A stretch of 64,000 nt of DNA from Neurospora intermedia (GCA_037102815.1 BTPP01000005.1:2418001-2482000), one strand, 5' to 3'; shown: positions 46,344 to 59,728, counted from the stretch's first letter. A program made the numbers and translations. Notes: generated by a model not told the origin, from the sequence alone.

Positions 46344-49300
46344 GTACGGTGCTGCCTGTCGATTGACGGCGTGCGATTTGTTTGTACACTACGTGTAAGG
46401 CCCCTGTCTTGGCCCCCTTACGCCCGCACCTAACCCGCACACCGCACTATTAAAGGCCCCCCAATCACGGACCTCCACCTCATTTGCGCCGATAGGGTAG
46501 GTCGATGGGGTTCCGCGTTGTTGCAAGCACCCAGGCATTGGTGACGGACGGGCTGGGGTATTTCTCGGTGGAGGCACACGGGCCGGGAGACTTGAAGGCT
46601 TGTTGGTCGGCAGCATTAGGGGGCCGTGCACGGGGCATTTGGGAGGAAGATGCAGGTGGCAGGACGCTCACGCTGCTCGGCGACCGTTCCCAGCTGCTTC
46701 AGAATGCATCAGAACTGGTTTTGTCCAACAACTCAGGCCACAGAACGGCTCGGGCTGGCTGCTGGTGGGCGGGAGTGCGTGGTCGACGGTAGATCCTGAA
46801 GAGGAGGGTGACCAGTGGCCGCCAAGGAAGGGTAAAAGGCAAATGATCGCCAAGAAGACTAGCGAGGGAAAAAAAAAAAAAAAAGGAAAATGGCGTTGTG
46901 GTAACACCGTACCGCTTGCTCCGGAGACGCCCCTCCATTTCTCTCCTCGCCCTTTGTGGGGTGCGGTCCCCGTTTTTGGGCTGCTGTTTTTTTTTGTTTC
47001 CCTCCCGATCCTGTCGCTAGGGTTGGAGTGTGGCCCGCCGGAAGAGAAAGAGGGGGGGTGAGATTTCGTACCTGTTCGTACCGAGTACTTTGTCGACCGA
47101 CCCTTGGAGTGGAGGCCCCCTGCGAGGAACGTGTCAGCGCGCGCCCACTCTTCCCCTCCCTTCCCGCAGCTCGTCAGCGTCAGGCACACCACGACAGAGT
47201 GATTGATTGGAGCAACAGACCTCCTTCTTCTTTACCATATCACTGGACGCCCGTCCAAGCCACCATGGCCACTTGTCGGCCAAGTCGACAGCCACACCAG
47301 CAGACCAGACACCGCCCAAGGGAGATCATCGCTGGGTCGTCTGGTAGAGCAAGTCCTGAAAAGGGAAGGAGTTGGGATGAAGCGCTCCCCGGCCCAGGCG
47401 AATGGTATGACAAAGAAAGTTATACACAGTAGAGCCACTGCATCTAGTTGGGTACAGATCGGTATGGGAGTTCTCAGATCGAAAGTCAGTTCACCGCTCT
47501 GGTACGGAACCCGAATGAAGGCGAGGTGAAGAATGCTTGTCTGTTGGTGCTTGCCAACCGCCCGGCACCTGGCTGCAAAGGCCGAAGTGCCCAGGGAAAA
47601 TTGCGGAAAGTGCGGGGTACATAGTTGGATGACTGCCGCACAAGTGGTGTCGAGCCTCAAATGGACGAGTGGAAAACAGGGGCAGCTGGGGCTTCCACTT
47701 CCACTTTGATACCATACTTCTTAGTGTACTCGGACTTGGGGAAAGACCTGGACTTCAGTCTGTAATAGCACTGCAGCACGAGTCAAGAACTTGAAGCAAA
47801 ACGTAAGGGAGGAGGAACATCACCTGCCTCCCGGGCATCATATACCTCCACCCGGCACTCATGCTGTTGTGCGTGACGGGACGTGTTTGGCTCGGTGCGG
47901 TGCCGATCCACGGAGGTATTGTGCGCGGGTGGCCCAGGGTTTTGGAAGCTTTCAGGATGCCTAGCCGGAAGAGTACGAGATGATCGCTGATGGAATGGCT
48001 TCACTTGTTCGATCTGCATCTAGGCACGTACCACCATCGCCAGCCAGGCTGGTAAACGTCGTTCAACCGCACTCCCCACCATTCACGCTTTCCCTTTGAA
48101 TGGGATTGAACGTGGATTCATGCACTCATCTGGTCGTCAAGGAGTCTGTTGGTTGGATACCGATGGATTCTAGCCAGTGGTAATTCACTCGTCCAGTCCA
48201 TGTACCTTCGTTTCTCCTTTGACGGCAGTATGTGTCCGTTGTCGCACACCAAGATCAGGGCAATGTTCGATTATATAGTCAGTCTAGCCAGACGATCGGT
48301 TTGAAGGCCTGACGAGTAGTGTAAGTGTGGTATTCCCTATGGACACTCCGAATCCCAAGTTGGCTCCTGCCAAAAATACGTAGCTCTGACACTGTACAGT
48401 CATGAAAGATACGATACCTCTAGGAAAACTTTATTGTTTCTGTTGGTCAAACTGGAGTGCAAGCTAACTGACATTTTCGTCCAAGTTTCCCGTCAAACAA
48501 AAGGAAGTGATTCAGATGAAGACAAGGGTGAATGCTGCAGTTTTTTTTTATTCTTCGTGTGTTGTCATGTGATTTATTTGCTTCTCGGAATTCTCTCGGC
48601 AGATAAAGTAAGTAATGGTACCTCATTTGCTCATGTATCAGCATGTCCGATCTTGTACATCCGATGCTAGAGGTAGGTACGGATATACTGAGATTCATTG
48701 TTGCAGGTTAGTGAATGCAAGCGCAAATGTCAAAGACAGTCGCCCTTGAGGTATCCGAAGCGAAAATGCGAGGTAGGCGTATGCAAAGCGCCCGGGAGAT
48801 CCCATCCCGTTGTTTTTCGTCTTTGAAGGACCAGAAGAATGGAGGAGGTTAAACTGCAGCGGAGAGTACATCATGTCTTCCGACATGGATGCATATGCCT
48901 TGCCCTACATTGCTTCTTCCGCTCATCCATCCTGCAACCAGACCGCATAATCTACGAGCACTCTTGCGCAATGCCTGTGTATCTAGAATCGTGCTGTAGC
49001 GGATGTTGGGTGGTGAGGTGGTGAGAACCCAGACTGTAAAGCCGCAAACCCGAGTTCCAACATCGAGACAGGGGCAGATCATATATGATAGACGGCTTGC
49101 AGTCAAGCTGGCAATAGTCACGGTATGTACTGTAGTGAGTTCCGTTCGGAAGCTCTTGGGCCTCTTCATCTCGACGGGATGTGGGAGTTGCTCTCTTCGT
49201 TGGTTGACCAGGGGCACCTTCCCTTACCCAGACCCCTCACTCTACTCGAGACTACATACTGCCTACAGACTTATCCTCCAAGGACGCCAACTCGTATCAT

Positions 49301-50674
49301 GATTATTTTCGATGTCATAGGTACCGTAGGTCTACCGGCATGCTTGCTGTCTGGATACCTACCTACCATCTCTAAATAGTCTCTAGGCGTGATGATACAC
49401 ATTGCCTCACCTCTGCCATTCCACTTTACCTTCTCATCGTGGTTCCTTGGCCTCGGCCAGGGGCAACCGCACTACGGGCAACAAGGGTCAAGAGTCCAAC
49501 GACCACAGGTAGAGGTAGGTTCCGTTGGCTCGTGCTCGTGCTCGTCGCTCCAAGTAGGTACATGGCGTAGGTACACTGCACTAGGCACCCCGACCCGCCC
49601 CGGTGCAGCGGCCAAGTGGATGTGGAAGCACCCCTGTGCCCACCTCGCCCCGCCCCAATGTACCGCAACCTGCCACGACCTGCCAGCCGTAACCTGGGCT
49701 GCCTGTGCCGCCAGGGCCTTGTGCAGCGCGTGTGGGTCACTTATCTTGGCGCGCCGTATGACATGCGGCACCAAGCGGAACCGGGAGCAAATTCCAAACT
49801 TACCTAGCCAAAAGTACGTACACGACGCCGTGGGTTAGGGGAGTTTGCAAAAGTGGTCAGAACTCCCCGTCCAGCGAATCGAGCTGCTTCCTGGCCGCCT
49901 TCCCCATTGCCTTTAGATCGCCTCTTCCCCAGCCAATTTTGCCCTTCCCCCTTCCCCTTCTTTTTCTCCCGTCTCCCGCCTTCGCTGCAGCAGCATCGCG
50001 CACGACTCTTTCTGCGCAAACCACCACCTTGGACCTGATTCCATCCCAACTCAGCCGGTGTACCACCCCCTTCACACCAGCCAGCCATCGCCGCGAGCAA
50101 TAATTTCCGCATTGCTCGTCTACATCCAAATCTCCATCCGGAAAGAAAGACAGAGAGCACGACGTCGCCATTCCGACCTCGGTAGCTTGGGCGGATCTTG
50201 TCCAACTATAAGAAGCTGCGACAGGCCGCCCTCTCGTCGCCTTCATTCGCAATCAATCCTTCTCGGTTTTTGACAATCGCGTCCGCCCAATAACGCACAA
50301 GAACCGGGCGCTTCATCGTCACGATCATTGCATTGCTGACGCCGTCGCAACGTATCGTTGTGGTCCAGCCCGCCCAAAGAGCAGAAACCTAACACTTTGG
50401 TTGGTACAGTCATCGCGACTGATTGCGCATTTTGACGACGGCCCCTGACACCACCCTGCTACATAGTGCATACTATCCCCGTAGCGTCCCCGGGAACAGC
50501 TGCATGGGATACCAAGGCCATACTGCTATCGCCTTGTGAATATTTGAATTTTACCTCTACTGTTAAGTTGGGTCGGCAGCGCTACATTGGCTTCCGCCCC
50601 AGCCTTTTCCAATTTCCTATAGTCCATCGAGGAGCAACACGTCATCCACGCGCTACTCCTGCAACATCGCCCAA
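46344..50674. other. Long intergenic stretch and rcm-1 leader
   Basis: No convincing gene. Open frames of 90-170 codons at 46500-47660 are GC-rich and overlap on both strands without domains. The last 800 bases, C-rich with TCCC and CAC runs, look like the promoter and long leader of the TPR corepressor gene. Confidence 0.5.
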
Positions 50675-53600
50675 ATGGCAAACCATCACCCTTCCCCCAC
50701 GATGCAGATGCAAATGCATCACGGCCCGCCAGGGCCCCCAGGTCCACCGCCGGCGTCGATGTCTTCATGGAATCAACAACGGCAGGCCTTCATGAGCTTG
50801 ACTGAGAATGTGTGGATCGGAATTGGTATGTGCTTCCCACGCCGTTGTTGGCTACTCTGTACGATGCTAATTTAGCAATCATGGTAGGTTCCGTGTCCGA
50901 GCTCATGGGAAACCACAACGAGGCACTAGAGGCTTATGAAAGGGCTCTTGCAGCCAACCCCAACTCTGTGACTGCTATGAATGCCGCCAGTCTCGTCCTC
51001 AGGACGCGCGAGGACTTCCCCAAGGCGTCGGAATATCTACAGAGGATCCTAAAGATCGAGCCTGCAAACGGTGAAGCTTGGGGCAGCCTCGGTAAGCAGC
51101 CCCCCATTCGCCAAGTGTATCTAAACATACCCGGGTCCTAATTGTTGTTGTCCAGGTCATTGCTTTCTTATGATGGAGGACCTCCAGCAGGCATATGCTG
51201 CGTACCAAGCGGCCTTGGTTAACCTTCCCAACCCAAAGGTGCGTGCTTTTGTACCTCTTGGGGTGTCTCTTTTCAGAATTGACAACGGTTTGGCTAACTG
51301 TCTGTTGATTGCAGGAACCGAGGCTTTGGTATGGCATAGGTATTCTTTATGATCGCTATGGCTCTTTGGACCATGCAGAGGAAGCATTCTCGCAGGTCAT
51401 GGCCATGGACCCCAACTTTGACAAGGCTCATGAGATATATTTCCGTCTCGGCATAATCTACAAGCAACAACACAAGTACCAGCAATCGCTTGACGTAAGT
51501 CGACACCATTGTCTTGACAAGATCGGCATGGGACAGCCAGCTTACTCGTCAACAGTGCTTTAGATACATTGTCAACTCTCCTCCTACTCCTTTGACCGAA
51601 GAGGATATCTGGTTCCAGATTGGTCACGTCCATGAACAGCAAAAAGACGTAAGTCTGCCATGCATCTTATACTTCTTTCCTCGACTCCTAATTCTGACCT
51701 TGTGACAGTATGATGGCGCCAAGCAAGCCTACGAGCGGGTGCTGCAACGTGATCCAAAGCACGCAAAGGTCCTTCAGCAGTTGGGCTGGCTGCATCACCA
51801 GCAAAGTAATTCAGTTGCCAGCCAGGAAAAGGCAATCGAGTACCTGAATCAGTCCGTTGCAGCTGGTAAGTTTGGATACATTTGGCTTCTTCGTGCACCT
51901 ATACTGACATATATCAGACCAAACCGATGCCCAAAGCTGGTACTTGCTCGGTCGTTGTTACATGCAACTTCAAAAGTACCCCAAGGCATACGAGGCTTAT
52001 CAGCAAGCTGTCTATAGGGATGGCAGGAACCCCACGTTCTGGTGCTCGATTGGTGTGTTGTACTACCAGATCAACCAGTATCGTGACGCCTTGGATGCCT
52101 ATTCCAGGGCCATCAGGCTCAACCCCTTCATTTCTGAAGTTTGGTATGACCTTGGCACTTTGTATGAGTCTTGCAACAACCAGATCAGCGATGCTCTGGA
52201 TGCTTATCAACGTGCCGCCGAACTGGATCCCAACAACCCGCATATCAAGACCAGATTGCAGCTTCTCCGAAGTGGACAAGCTAATGGCGGCGCACCCCCG
52301 GGGTCAGTCCCGATGCCCACTGATATCCACCCCCAGACGTACAATGCATCCGGTGCGGTGGGTCCTCCGGGCCCTCAGTGGGCGGGCTCAGGCTCAGGCC
52401 AGCCTCCTCATCAACCGCCTCAGCCGATGCACAACGGTGGCCCTGGCCCGGGTCAAGGGGCCAACTCGTGGAGTGGACGGATTTCCGACATTAACCCTCC
52501 TCCCCAGCCGCCGAATCCATATGCCTCGGGTCAAGACCGGGAGCCCTTTCGTGGTCCCGCTCCGCCGCTTCCCAGACAGCCCAGCCCGCGACAGGAGCAG
52601 CAAATGAGGCCTTATCAAGAGGCTAGGGCGCCCGAGCCGCTCAGAAGAGGACCTACCCCTCCCCAGGCTCATTACGCCCCTCCACCCCCTCCTCCTCCGC
52701 AACAACCGCACCAGCCGCACCCGCAGCAACAGCTTCAGCAAGGACCACAACCTCCTCGGGAAGGGGGTAGTGGAACTAGAGTGAGGAACCCGAACTACGC
52801 TAATCCCCAGAACGTGGTCCCTTCCAATTCTGGTCCTGGCCCAAACGGCCCTCCTCCTCCAAACGCAATGATGCATTTTAACAACAGTCCGAGGACTGAT
52901 GGAAGACCACCCCACATGCACGAGAACCGCATGCCGTCTCCCAAGTCCGCCTATCCTCAGCATCAGCCGCCCTACCCTCCGCATGGTGAGCAGGGCGGTC
53001 CTGGTGGCCCTGAGCCAGGCCCTCCTCATCCCCCTCAGCCAGGTATGGCTGGTGAGCCTCCTCATCAGAGGGAGCATGATCCCCGCCCTCCTTCGGTTGG
53101 CCCCAAGAGAATGCGTGAGTGGGAAGATGACCGGGAGGTGAAGAAGCCTGCGACGGAGGAGACTCGCGTCCGTATGGATGACCATAGGCATCGCCGCCCC
53201 TCGATGACCCCGCCCCGAATGGAGCCGCCCTATGCTCGTCGCAACTCGTCGGAGGCTCGTCGCTTCGACGAGCGTCGTATGGAAGACTCCCGTAGGGTTG
53301 AGGAGCAGCGCCGGGCCGAGGAACAGCGTCGCATGGAAGACATGCGCCGGGCTGAGGAGCAGCGGCACCAGAATGAGGGATACCACCCTTCGGAGGCCGC
53401 TCACCATCCCCAGTCTCATTCGGCCCCTGCCCATTTGCCGCCGATGCAGCAAGGTTCGGCTCCGATGCAGAACCTCATCCACGAGCAAGGCCACGGACCC
53501 CAGCAGCCAGTCCCCGGACCTCAGCAGCAAGGCCCAGGCCCAGCCCATCAGCCCGCCCCCGAAGACCGACGGATGGACCATCCTCCAGCCCAGCACCCTC

Positions 53601-53803
53601 CCATCGTCAATGAGCCTGAGCGTGCGGCCCGTAAAATGGACGTGGACGAGGACTATGACGATAGCGGAGAGGAGGATAAGAAGGGCGGAATCATTCCCGG
53701 TCCTTCCTCCGGATCTGGCCCTGCAGCAAACGAGTCCAAGAACGGAGCCTCAACGAGCGGTAGCTTCAACGGCATCATGGGACAAAAGTCAGAAAGCAAC
53801 TGA
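50675..53803 (+). CDS. rcm-1: Ssn6/Cyc8-type TPR transcriptional corepressor
   Basis: Seven exons (50675-50825, 50888-51091, 51156-51238, 51315-51494, 51556-51648, 51709-51865, 51918-53803) give 917 residues. After a Met/His/Pro-rich start, TPR repeats follow through about residue 390, with units such as NHNEALEAYERALAANP, KQAYERVLQRDPKHAKVLQQ and AYEAYQQAVYRDGRNPTFW. The C-terminal half is Pro/Gln-rich, then carries a charged Arg/Glu segment (EEQRRAEEQRRMEDMRRAEE) that could form a helix, and an acidic end. Ssn6 pairs with Tup1 (RCO-1 in Neurospora) and is recruited by DNA-binding proteins to repress many genes; the Neurospora orthologue is RCM-1. All phases close. Exon 2 could also begin 12 bases earlier (50876), adding Ala-Ile-Met-Val. 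Confidence 0.93.
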
Positions 53804-55235
53804 TTACGTCATCCGCCGTGTACCTCGAGCTTCTGCGCGAGAGACAAGACCCAGTGTATCTGCTTATGATACGGCAGAGGCAGGAGAACCCAAGATCCTG
53901 TCTTTGTCACAATGGTTTCGTTTATGGATGGGGATGTACGTTTGACTTGTTCGTTTTATGTACTTTGAGAGAGTGGTCATCATCTCACACATATGGATGA
54001 TGGAGACAAAAGGACCTGTGAAGCTCAAGATCTCATGGGTGCGAATTGCCCCATTTTCTCACGTTTGACTGACCGGTAGGAGATGAGGAGGGAGAGGAAG
54101 GGGCGGATTCCGATGTACATACATTATTATGACTTGTGTTTGGAATAGAAGCGTGTGCATGTCATCTGTTGGAAAGTCGACAGCGAGAAGGGAATGGGAA
54201 TATCCTTAAGAGGCGGAAATGAACTCGCTGCTTTGCCATAGAGGCCAGTTAGAGAACATGATTACGATTGTCGTTACACTGTGGAGATTGTAATTGCAAT
54301 GTCGTGATCACTGCTGCACGGGACATGGTGTTATTGAAATATCTGAGAATGTTGCCTCGGTCTGAAAAGTCAAGGAGATGACAGCTAGTGCTTTCGTGGT
54401 TATTCCTTATAACCAGCACGCCTTTGGTAATTGTGTCAAGCCAACCCACGTGTCATACATCTACGACTGTTATGATGCCCTTGTCCACAAGCTACAGGTA
54501 TAGAGTTAAGAAGCAGATGGGGCGTTTGACAATGTCGTCATGCTCTTGACAGGCAACTGACAACCCCAATAGATGGAGATCTCACTTTGACCCAAACAGC
54601 TCAACCTAGGCTATCTAAAGCCACAACAGCTTGCTCTCCATGACACCGTGGGCGCGGACACCGAACCCGGAGAACCAGCCGTGTGATCAAGACGGAGTCA
54701 AGGGGAGGAACAACGAAGACTGGAGCTCAACACATTGTAACCGACTAGACCAAACAGAGCCGTTGCCACGAGTAGGCGCCGAAAAAATCTCATATCTCGT
54801 ATTCCATCTGCGAACGTACCACGGCGGCGGCGGCGACGATGACGGACTTATACGCAGAGCAGTCAAAGTCACGTTTCTGCCACATCAACAGGACTTTACC
54901 CTGTCATCAATGTGCCATTAGTGAATGGCCCGCCAAGCTGACTAAGTGTACGGGGTCGCTTCCGTGGGGTGGATTGTTCTGGGCTTGGCTGGTCATCGCT
55001 GGTTGGCTGGGCGGCCTCGAGGAACAGGAAGGCGGACATGCCCGCCGGAAAGGGCTCGCGCAAAAGTTAGGGCTCCGCTGCATTCATGGCCCGTGCACGG
55101 TCCAATCCACACCACTCACACAAAAATTTGGCTGGTCCAATTTCTCTGGCGATACTTCTTGATTTTGTTTTCGCGGTAGTGAACTTTTTCCCACTCGACC
55201 ATCAACAACCCGGGTACTTGGGATCATCAGCAGTC
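53804..55235. other. Intergenic, rcm-1 3' region and L3 promoter
   Basis: No gene seen. The right part is the upstream region of the ribosomal protein gene. Confidence 0.55.
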
Positions 55236-56952
55236 ATGTCTCACCGTAGTAAGTAACGCCTCATCGTCGTCGCTGTCGCCGCCAGACATACGGTCTTTGT
55301 CGATTTCCACACGCAATCCCGACTTCGAGAGAATCGATGGAGCAGCTTTCCCGAGAGACGGTCGTCGCGATATCGAAATTTTCGACTTTTTGGCGACTGA
55401 ATTTTGGGGAGCATGCGTGATCACGACTTGGATCTCATGGCAACCTGAACGTCCTCCATGCTGACTCGATGCTTCAGAGTACGAGGCTCCCCGCCACGGT
55501 TCGCTGGCCTACCTTCCCCGCAAGCGCGCGGCCCGCCACAGGGGAAAGGTCAAGTCGTAAGTCAAACTCGTCTTCTGGTACCATCAACAACACTATCGCT
55601 AGTAGTTTGGATCTTTCGCGATTGGAACTTGGGCAATAGGGCATGCGAACAGAGTGGCTGACCAGTTGCGCGTTCATGACAGGTTCCCTAAGGATGATGC
55701 CAAGAAGCCCGTCCACCTTACCGCCGCCATGGGCTACAAGGCCGGCATGACCACCATCGTCCGCGACCTCGACCGCCCCGGCGCCAAGGCTCACAAGAAG
55801 GAGGTCGTTGAGGCTGTGACCATCATTGATACCCCTCCTGTACGTACAACGCAGCCCGCTTGGCTCTTTTTGTGTCAATGGCTAACATCTCTTGCAGATG
55901 ATCGTTGTGGGTCTGGTCGGCGTAAGTCTTTGATCCTGTCCAGCTGCCGTATATGGCCTACCGCGACCGTATGATCTAACCCCGATATTAGTACATCGAG
56001 ACTCCCCGCGGTCTCCGCTCCCTCACCACCGTCTGGGCTGAGCACTTGTCCGACGAGGTCAAGCGCCGCTTCTACAAGAACTGGTACAAGTCCAAGAAGA
56101 AGGCCTTCACCAAGTACGTCAAGAAGCACTCCGACAACAACGGTGCCGCCATCACCCGCGAGCTCGAGCGCATCAAGAAGTACTGCACTGTCGTCCGTGT
56201 TCTTGCCCACACCCAGATCCGCAAGACTCCCCTCAAGCAGAAGAAGGCCCACCTTATGGAGATCCAGATCAACGGTGGCTCCGTCGCCGACAAGGTCGAG
56301 TTCGGCCACGGCCTCTTCGAGAAGCCCGTCTCCATCGACTCCATCTTCGAGAAGGACGAGGTCATCGACGTCATTGCCGTCACCAAGGGTCACGGTTTCA
56401 CCGGTGTCACCGCTCGTTGGGGCACCAAGAAGCTTCCTCGCAAGACCCACAAGGGTCTCCGCAAGGTCGCCTGTATCGGTGCCTGGCATCCTTCCCACGT
56501 CCAGTGGACTGTTGCTCGCGCTGGTCAGGCCGGTTACCACCACCGTACCTCGGTCAACCACAAGATCTACCGCATTGGCAAGGGCGATGCTGAGGACTCT
56601 GCTGCCACCGAGGTCGATGTCACCAAGAAGAAGATCACCCCGTATGTATCCCTTTCTGTCTTGAATTTGAAGAGCGCAAAACTAACCCTGTTTCAGCATG
56701 GGTGGCTTCGTCCGCTATGGCGAGATCAACAACGACTTCGTCATGGTCAAGGGCTCCGTTCCCGGTGTCAAGAAGAGAGTCATGACTCTCCGCAAGTCCA
56801 TGTTCGTCCACACCTCCCGCAAGGCCCTCGAGAAGGTCGAGCTCAAGTGGATCGACACCTCCTCGGAGTTCGGTCATGGTGCTTTCCAGACCCCTGCCGA
56901 GAAGAAGCAGTTCCAGGGTACCCTCAAGAAGGACCTCGCTGCCAGCTCGTAA
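55236..56952 (+). CDS. rpl3: 60S ribosomal protein L3 (uL3)
   Basis: Six exons (55236-55248, 55478-55556, 55683-55839, 55898-55921, 55992-56641, 56697-56952) encode 392 residues, the usual length of eukaryotic L3. It begins [14 protein letters not shown] and contains family stretches such as [37 protein letters not shown] and [20 protein letters not shown] with the hydroxylated-histidine region near the peptidyl transferase centre. Exon 1 has only 13 nt and exon 4 only 24 nt. Codon use in the long exon is strongly C-ended, as expected for a highly expressed gene. Introns are clustered at the 5' end, the first being 229 nt. I looked for C/D-box snoRNA motifs in that intron and saw none. Confidence 0.97.
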
Positions 56953-58090
56953 ATTGGCTGCTGCAGTTGATCTCCTTGTTAGTCGGGTTGCATTGGTGTC
57001 ACGGTTTTTTCGTTGCTCTTTCGGGTCGGTCGGGAAATGGGACTATACCTAGCATTTACGGCTTAATAAAAAGCTGTTGAAGAACAATGAAACGTTGATC
57101 CAGTGTACTGCCAGAGAGTGTGTCCTTCAGCAAAATGTGTTTTATGTGACGTGAACATGTGAAGATTCTAGTGGTTGGGACAGCTTCGATGGACACTGTT
57201 GTTTATAACCTCATATGTTGTATTCTGGGACTTTTGTCTTGGGCTGCTGTGCCACCACTAGTGTAGGGAATGACACGACCAGTCGCATATAGACAGACCT
57301 AATCTGCTACTCTTGAATGAAGCATGTGTGATTATCGTTGCCTGTTCTGCTGCGCTGGATGTGTTCGATTTATCAACTGTTCGTGAGCTTCCTACCTGTC
57401 ATCCTCGATCCGTCCCTATGCTTTCTCTTCCCGATATTGTGCATCTGCGACACCATGACTGATAATGATATCAATTCTAGACCACCTTCTCGTATTCCTA
57501 GTCGTGCTTTTGGAGTCCTCACGGCGTACATGGCTGTTGTTGAGGGCATATCAAACCCCGATCGACCTTGCAACCAGCCCATCTCCTGATTGGTTGACGC
57601 TTCCACTCTTGGGCCAACGTCAGATCCGCCATTCCTAATTGGTTTCAGCTACTGCAGGTTACATCATCGGACGTTCGTTCGCATCCCACCACGCAGCCCA
57701 CCCACCTGACTGACTGATCATTGTCATCGTCGTCCCGCCCAACGAAGCGTTCTCAACCTGAACACAACAACATGATGGTTTGAAATTCCCTAACCCTGAC
57801 CCAGACCTATTCCAGTTCGCTTCTTCCAATCTCAACACAAACTCTTTCGACAAACCACAAAGCTAATTACCCGGCTCTTTCTCGAACACCAGACACCCGC
57901 TGGATTGGCTCTCTCCCGATCAACTTCTACGCTTTTCCGTTTGCAACGACCAGCAGCAGCTCGACGATTTCTTACTCTCCCGCTCCTGCGCATCACTACT
58001 ACGTCCGGTTTAACAAGTACTGCACGAACACCGCATCACATCATCATCTCGACCGCGAAGCTGTCGTCTACCACCACCACATCATCGAAA
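56953..58090. other. Intergenic, promoter of the next gene
   Basis: Contains two ATTGG (inverted CCAAT) boxes at 57589-57593 and 57638-57642 and a CCCTAACCCTGACCC tract near 57790. An ATGATG at about 57772 could be a tiny first exon of the next gene. Confidence 0.5.
57589..57642. promoter_or_regulatory. Paired inverted CCAAT boxes
   Basis: Two ATTGG motifs 49 bases apart, about 450-500 bases upstream of the next ATG. They are candidate sites for the fungal HAP/CCAAT-binding complex. Short motifs, so the evidence is modest. Confidence 0.35.
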
Positions 58091-58806
58091 ATGGCCTCAG
58101 ACGATTCCTACATGGCCTTCCTCAACAAAGCCAACGAGGATCCCTCGCTCGGCTACCCGCGCGACCGCCCCGACCCGGCAACGCAAAAAGTCGGCAGCAA
58201 CACATTCAAGACGCGCGACGAGGGGGTTTCCCTCCCGTCTCCGATTGCCAAGTTGTTGGAAAAGGGGGATAAGTTCTATGTGAGCGATGCGGATGAGCCG
58301 TTTGAGGGGGTCGCGTTGAAGTTTGGGGAGGAGATGCTTCCGGATGAGGGTAAGTTTCTCTCTCTTTCTCTCTCTCTCTCGTGTGTTTGATGGTGGGAGG
58401 GAGGGAGGGAGGGGAAGGATTTCGTTCCTTTTTTTTCTATTTGGGGCGGCGGGGGAAGAGGGAAGGGAAGGGAGGGCAGCAACAGGAACAGAAACAGGAG
58501 CAGAAAAGGATGAGTCGCAAAGACAAGACGGGTGCTAACAGTTTTTGAAAAACAGAAAAATTCGCATCCCTAATCAACCACCCTAGCCCTGCCGACGCCG
58601 ATATCGAGATCTTGGACCCTGTTGACTGGGATCGTAACGGGCAGTACACTGATTTGATTGATGCGGTGACGGAGGCGAGCGAGGGGCGGGATGTGAAGGT
58701 GTACAGGGTTGTGAAGGACAGCGTGCGGGTGGAGTATTGGGTTGTGAGTGTGAGTGTTGATGGGAAGTTGCTGGTTGGTGTTAGGGCTTTGGCTGTTGAG
58801 AGTTAG
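58091..58806 (+). CDS. Hypothetical protein, 169 aa, possibly mitochondrial
   Basis: Exons 58091-58349 and 58556-58806. The 206-nt intron has a GTAAGT donor and a GTGCTAACAG branch region. The product begins MASDDSYMAFLNKANEDPSL, has SPIAKLLEKGDKFYVSDADEPFEGVALKF in the middle and ends with a beta-rich part (VKVYRVVKDSVRVEYWVVSVS). The frame is open upstream to an acceptor-like CAG at 57892, and the extra residues are Arg/Ser/Thr-rich with few acids, like a mitochondrial presequence. An upstream ATGATG (57772) could be spliced in phase to it through a GTTTGA donor. So there may be a longer, mitochondrial form. I do not recognise the family. Confidence 0.65.
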
Positions 58807-59619
58807 ACGGATTCTAGAGAAAGGGAATGAGAGTATAACAGATGAAGGGGGCTCGGTTTAAGAATCTGGATGGGATGGGATAGGGGGTGATGGATGTTAT
58901 GATCACGATACCACGGCCGAATGAACCAATTTGAATTTCCCGCTTGTCTATGTCTTTCGCTCTGGGTGTATTTGAACGACTCGAAGCTGCCTGTTATTGA
59001 GCCTCAACCGGTGCCTCATCCTTAACTAAAATACCTTCAGACAAGCTCTCAAGGATACATAGTATCTCTGTTCCCATGTCCCCCACTCGTTGCAGTAAAC
59101 TTTTGTTCTGTCGCTTGTTCAAGAGCGTGCGGTGCTTACATCATCGCGATCCCTATGCCAGTCTTTGTGCCCCATTGATCCTTTTCTCTTTATATTTTCC
59201 TATCTCAGATCTTCATCGTAAAAGAATGGCAGTATGTACAGGAAACCCCAGTGTCCTGTTACGTTCTTGCCGACAGTTCACGGTTCATGTTTTCATTGTC
59301 TGCAAGTTCGCGAGGCTGTGCTCATCTTAGGAAGCTAACCATTACAGTTTGCTTTCGCCATATCAACTCTCCGGAGCTTCATGTTACTCCAGTTACGTGA
59401 CAAAGTCCATCGATACATACAAGAACACGATGGGTGGGCTCATCTCAAAACGGGACCTCGTTTCTGTTCCAAATCCTCAACTACCAACACATACTCACTC
59501 GCCCGTAGCTTATCATGCGCATCGATGTATCTGATACCAATGCAAAGAAAGGGAAAGAAAGATAAAAATATCCAACGGTAGTTGATCAAAAAGATAAAAA
59601 GAGAGAAAGAAAACAAAAG
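58807..59619. other. Intergenic, no gene recognised
   Basis: The stretch lies between the 169-residue gene and the tRNA. AT-rich, no convincing frame. An A/G-rich tract at its right edge gives the tRNA terminator on the other strand. Confidence 0.55.
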
Positions 59620-59728
59620 TGCGCAGTCCGGGGTTCGAACCCGGGTCGCTCGTTACTTTATCTTCCAGATACCTATGTCTGGCTGGATATTGGGAAACGA
59701 GAGTGCTAAACCACTACACTAACTGCGC
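59620..59728 (-). tRNA. tRNA-Gly (anticodon CCC) with a 36-nt intron
   Basis: On the minus strand a 7-bp acceptor stem (GCGCAGT/ACTGCGC), D arm (GTGT...GCAC), anticodon stem (CTCGT/ACGAG) and T arm (CCGGG TTCGAAC CCCGG) all pair. The anticodon CCC is at plus-strand 59692-59694. An intron of 36 nt (59655-59690) sits one base 3' of the anticodon, the normal place. The mature length is 73 nt. A TTTT terminator follows on the transcribed strand. It decodes GGG. Confidence 0.9.

Noticed and set aside
52394-53596. 400-codon minus-strand frame
   Set aside because: Antisense shadow of the Pro/Gln-rich half of rcm-1.
55249-55477. snoRNA in the first L3 intron
   Set aside because: No paired C box (RUGAUGA) and D box (CUGA) near a terminal stem, and no clear H/ACA layout.
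55875-56561. 228-codon minus-strand frame
   Set aside because: Antisense shadow of the ribosomal protein L3 gene.
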